Shown here one piece after another: positions 4,889-6,348 of a DNA stretch of 6,348 nucleotides. The notes below the pieces were generated by a model, which was not told the origin of the DNA, searched no databases, and worked only from the letters and a program-made list of their open reading frames with translations. The number at the start of each line of letters is the position of its first letter. Position 1 is the stretch's first letter. The stretch covers positions 1 through 6,348 of the forward strand of contig JAMOUF010000254.1 of NCBI GenBank assembly GCA_027068245.1, written 5' to 3'. A program made the translations under genes and the position numbers. The stretch comes from Campylobacterales bacterium (lineage in GTDB: Bacteria; Campylobacterota; Campylobacteria; Campylobacterales; Nitratiruptoraceae).

Positions 4889-5581
4889 TCAAACCGTATT
4901 ATAGCAAAGCTTTAAAGAACTCTCAAGGCATACGTGAAAGTTTTCATCGATTTTCACCTTGAACCCCCTAAACTCCACCCCCCTCTCAAGTGCTTCGTAA
5001 AATATTTTTTTAAACTCATTGTCCCTTTTTGGATGGGGGCTGAAACATTCACACCCCCTCAAAGCCATTATAAGTATGATGGCTTTGTAACCCTCCCTCT
5101 TTGCCTCTATCAAATCTTTTATATGTTTTACGCCCCTGGAAGTGGGAGCGTTTGGAAAAAGACAAAGACCTTTTTGCACCAAAGAGCACCCTTTCAGCTC
5201 CACGAATGTGTCGTCGACTTTGAAGTCCAGCCGGCTATTTTTGTATCTAACCTCACTCTTTATATTTTGGGGTTTAAATCCCAAAACACCCAGTTTTATG
5301 GCCTCTTTGGCGATGGTAGAGTGGAGTTTGGTGTTTATCAAAACCCATCCATCATCCATTTTGGCGGCTATAAGAGTATAGTCACTCTTTAGGCCGGGTC
5401 TGTTTTTTACCAGTAAAAGCTCCCTGTTCGGAGTTAAAATCTCCTCCAGTCTGCCCGTATCGGCAATATGGATTTTTTTGACCCCATCTTCCACCTGGGC
5501 CAGGGCCAAAAAGCGGTTTTGGCGCTTTAAAAAAACTCCACTTTCCAGATGGCCCAGGCTGTTTAGGTCAAACAGTCTCAA
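4889..5581 (-). CDS. sfsA: SfsA family protein (sugar fermentation stimulation protein homologue)
   Basis: The 230 residues match the SfsA family in length (E. coli about 234) and layout. An N-terminal OB-like domain has FLKRQNRFLALAQVEDG (17-33) and ADTGRLEEIL (40-49). A C-terminal nuclease-like domain has SRLDF (116-120), VELKG (127-131) and FPNAPTSRGVKH (142-153). Asp119, Glu128 and Lys130 fit the PD-(D/E)xK nuclease pattern known for this family. E. coli SfsA binds DNA and was linked to maltose metabolism; the cellular role elsewhere is unclear. The likely start is a TTG at 5581, directly after the leuC TGA and in the same frame, with AAGAGAG 6 bases before it; no ATG exists in the N-terminal region. 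The last codons (LCYN) contain the tRNA-Pro -10 box. Confidence 0.93.
   Translation of the reverse strand: MRLFDLNSLGHLESGVFLKRQNRFLALAQVEDGVKKIHIADTGRLEEILTPNRELLLVKNRPGLKSDYTLIAAKMDDGWVLINTKLHSTIAKEAIKLGVLGFKPQNIKSEVRYKNSRLDFKVDDTFVELKGCSLVQKGLCLFPNAPTSRGVKHIKDLIEAKREGYKAIILIMALRGCECFSPHPKRDNEFKKIFYEALERGVEFRGFKVKIDENFHVCLESSLKLCYNTV
4898..4926 (-). promoter_or_regulatory. Promoter of tRNA-Pro (and mobA), within the sfsA coding tail
   Basis: The minus strand shows TTGAGA (4926-4921, 5/6 match to TTGACA), a 17-base spacer, and TATAAT (4903-4898) preceded by TGC. This is the strongest promoter in the window and the only one with a clear -35. Transcription would start near 4891, about 7 bases ahead of the mature tRNA. 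The same DNA encodes the last residues of SfsA. Confidence 0.8.
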
Positions 5582-6348
5582 TCAAATCTCTCTTGGGTCG
5601 GCTATCTTGCCCGCTATCGCACTTGCCGCCGCCACGGCCGAGTTTGCCAGATAAATCTCGGCGCTTCTGGCTCCCATCCGGCCTACGAAGTTTCTGTTGG
5701 TGGTGGATATGCAGCGTTCGTTATCCGCCAAAATCCCCATATAGCCTCCCAAACAGGCACCACAGGTTGGGTTGCTGACAACCGCCCCGGCGTCTATGAG
5801 CGTATCTATATATCCAAGTTTCTCCGCCTCTTTTAAAATTTTCTGGGTAGCAGGGGTTACGATCATCCTGGTATGTCTGGCGACCCTTTTGCCCTTTACT
5901 ATCTGAGCGGCTATGGCGATGTCCGAAAGCCGTCCGTTGGTGCAGCTGCCTATAAATACCTGGTCCACCTTCAAATCCATCTTTGCGGCCTCGCTTATGG
6001 GCCGTCCGTTGCTTGGAAGGTGGGGAAAGGCGATTACGGGTTCCAGGCTATCGGTGTCTATCTCGATAACCTTTTCATACTCCGCATCCTCGTCGCTGTA
6101 AAAAATCCTTGGCTCTCTGGCAAGGTTTTTCTCTTTCAAAAACTCCCGCGTTATCTCGTCCACCGCTATGATACCGCTTTTTGCCCCGGCCTCTATCGCC
6201 ATATTGCAAAGGCTGAACCTGCCGTCCATATCGAGGTTTTCTATCGTGTCGCCTGTAAACTCCAACGCCTTATAAAGCGCCCCGTCAACGCCTATGCGTC
6301 TTATAAGCTCCAGTATCAAATCCTTTCCGTATACATGCTCTTTTGGTT
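5582..6348 (-). CDS. leuC: 3-isopropylmalate dehydratase large subunit LeuC, C-terminal part (5' end outside the window)
   Basis: Isomerises 2-isopropylmalate to 3-isopropylmalate in leucine synthesis, as the [4Fe-4S] subunit of the LeuC-LeuD pair; cytoplasmic. The frame stays open to the window edge: nine in-frame codons (PKEHVYGKD) precede the internal TTG at 6319, so that TTG is not the start. About 254 of roughly 420 residues are visible. All three cluster cysteines are present: one in GSCTNGR and two in SNPTCGACLGG. The NRNFVGRMG segment of the active site follows, and the C-terminus ADPREI is family-typical. The closely related homoaconitase large subunit shares these motifs, so the exact substrate rests on general context; leuD, leuA and leuB are not visible. 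sfsA begins immediately after the stop codon. Confidence 0.93.
   Translation of the reverse strand, partial: PKEHVYGKDLILELIRRIGVDGALYKALEFTGDTIENLDMDGRFSLCNMAIEAGAKSGIIAVDEITREFLKEKNLAREPRIFYSDEDAEYEKVIEIDTDSLEPVIAFPHLPSNGRPISEAAKMDLKVDQVFIGSCTNGRLSDIAIAAQIVKGKRVARHTRMIVTPATQKILKEAEKLGYIDTLIDAGAVVSNPTCGACLGGYMGILADNERCISTTNRNFVGRMGARSAEIYLANSAVAAASAIAGKIADPREI

Noticed and set aside
4732..4962. Plus-strand frame of 76 codons containing a WRDLNPRPLPPQ-type peptide
   Set aside because: It is the antisense of tRNA-Pro; this peptide is a well-known spurious translation of tRNA genes.
6317..6319. TTG at 6319 as the start of a short LeuC-like protein
   Set aside because: The frame is open upstream to the window edge and encodes the expected LeuC residues PKEHVYGKD, so the gene is simply cut by the window.
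1..6348. CRISPR arrays, insertion sequences, att sites at the tRNAs
   Set aside because: No regularly spaced repeats, transposase-like frames, integrase or duplicated tRNA 3' ends were seen in this window.

Overview
The window reads as ordinary, gene-dense chromosome from a Campylobacterota (Epsilonproteobacteria)-like organism. The evidence is indirect: a DUF493 protein of the HP0495/YbeD type, a moderate-GC gene style with very tight packing, and promoters that are mostly extended -10 boxes (TGnTATAAT) with no recognisable -35. I see no phage, insertion sequence, CRISPR array or defence cassette. I did not find a clearly new system. The most interesting features are in how genes, promoters and tRNAs are interlocked.

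Region 1 (1-2465, minus strand): a DEAD-box RNA helicase, then an uncharacterised all-helical cytoplasmic protein with its own promoter, then the first 47 codons of a small exported protein that overlaps the end of the helical gene by 17 bp. A 9-bp-arm inverted repeat spans the promoter, ribosome binding site and start codon of the helical gene.

Region 2 (2466-2679): a 214-bp divergent spacer between the helicase and the DUF493 gene. It holds candidate promoters for both sides, a GAATCT inverted and direct repeat, and a GC-rich stem.

Region 3 (2680-4136): the DUF493 gene (plus) converges on and overlaps moaC (minus). moaC overlaps the end of a Dabb-domain gene upstream of it. The Dabb gene is divergent, by only 24 bp, from a small exported TPR-like protein with four cysteines (plus).

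Region 4 (4138-6348, minus strand): leuC (C-terminal part, running off the window), sfsA, tRNA-Pro(GGG), mobA and tRNA-Lys(UUU), with gaps of 0, 4, 15 and 26 bp. The tRNA-Pro promoter lies in the last codons of sfsA. The tRNA-Lys promoter begins at the mobA stop codon. mobA sits between two tRNAs and would naturally be made from the tRNA-Pro transcript.

Functionally, moaC and mobA both serve molybdenum cofactor synthesis (cPMP formation and guanylylation to the MGD form), although they are in separate transcription units here. leuC serves leucine biosynthesis, the helicase RNA remodelling, and the tRNAs translation.
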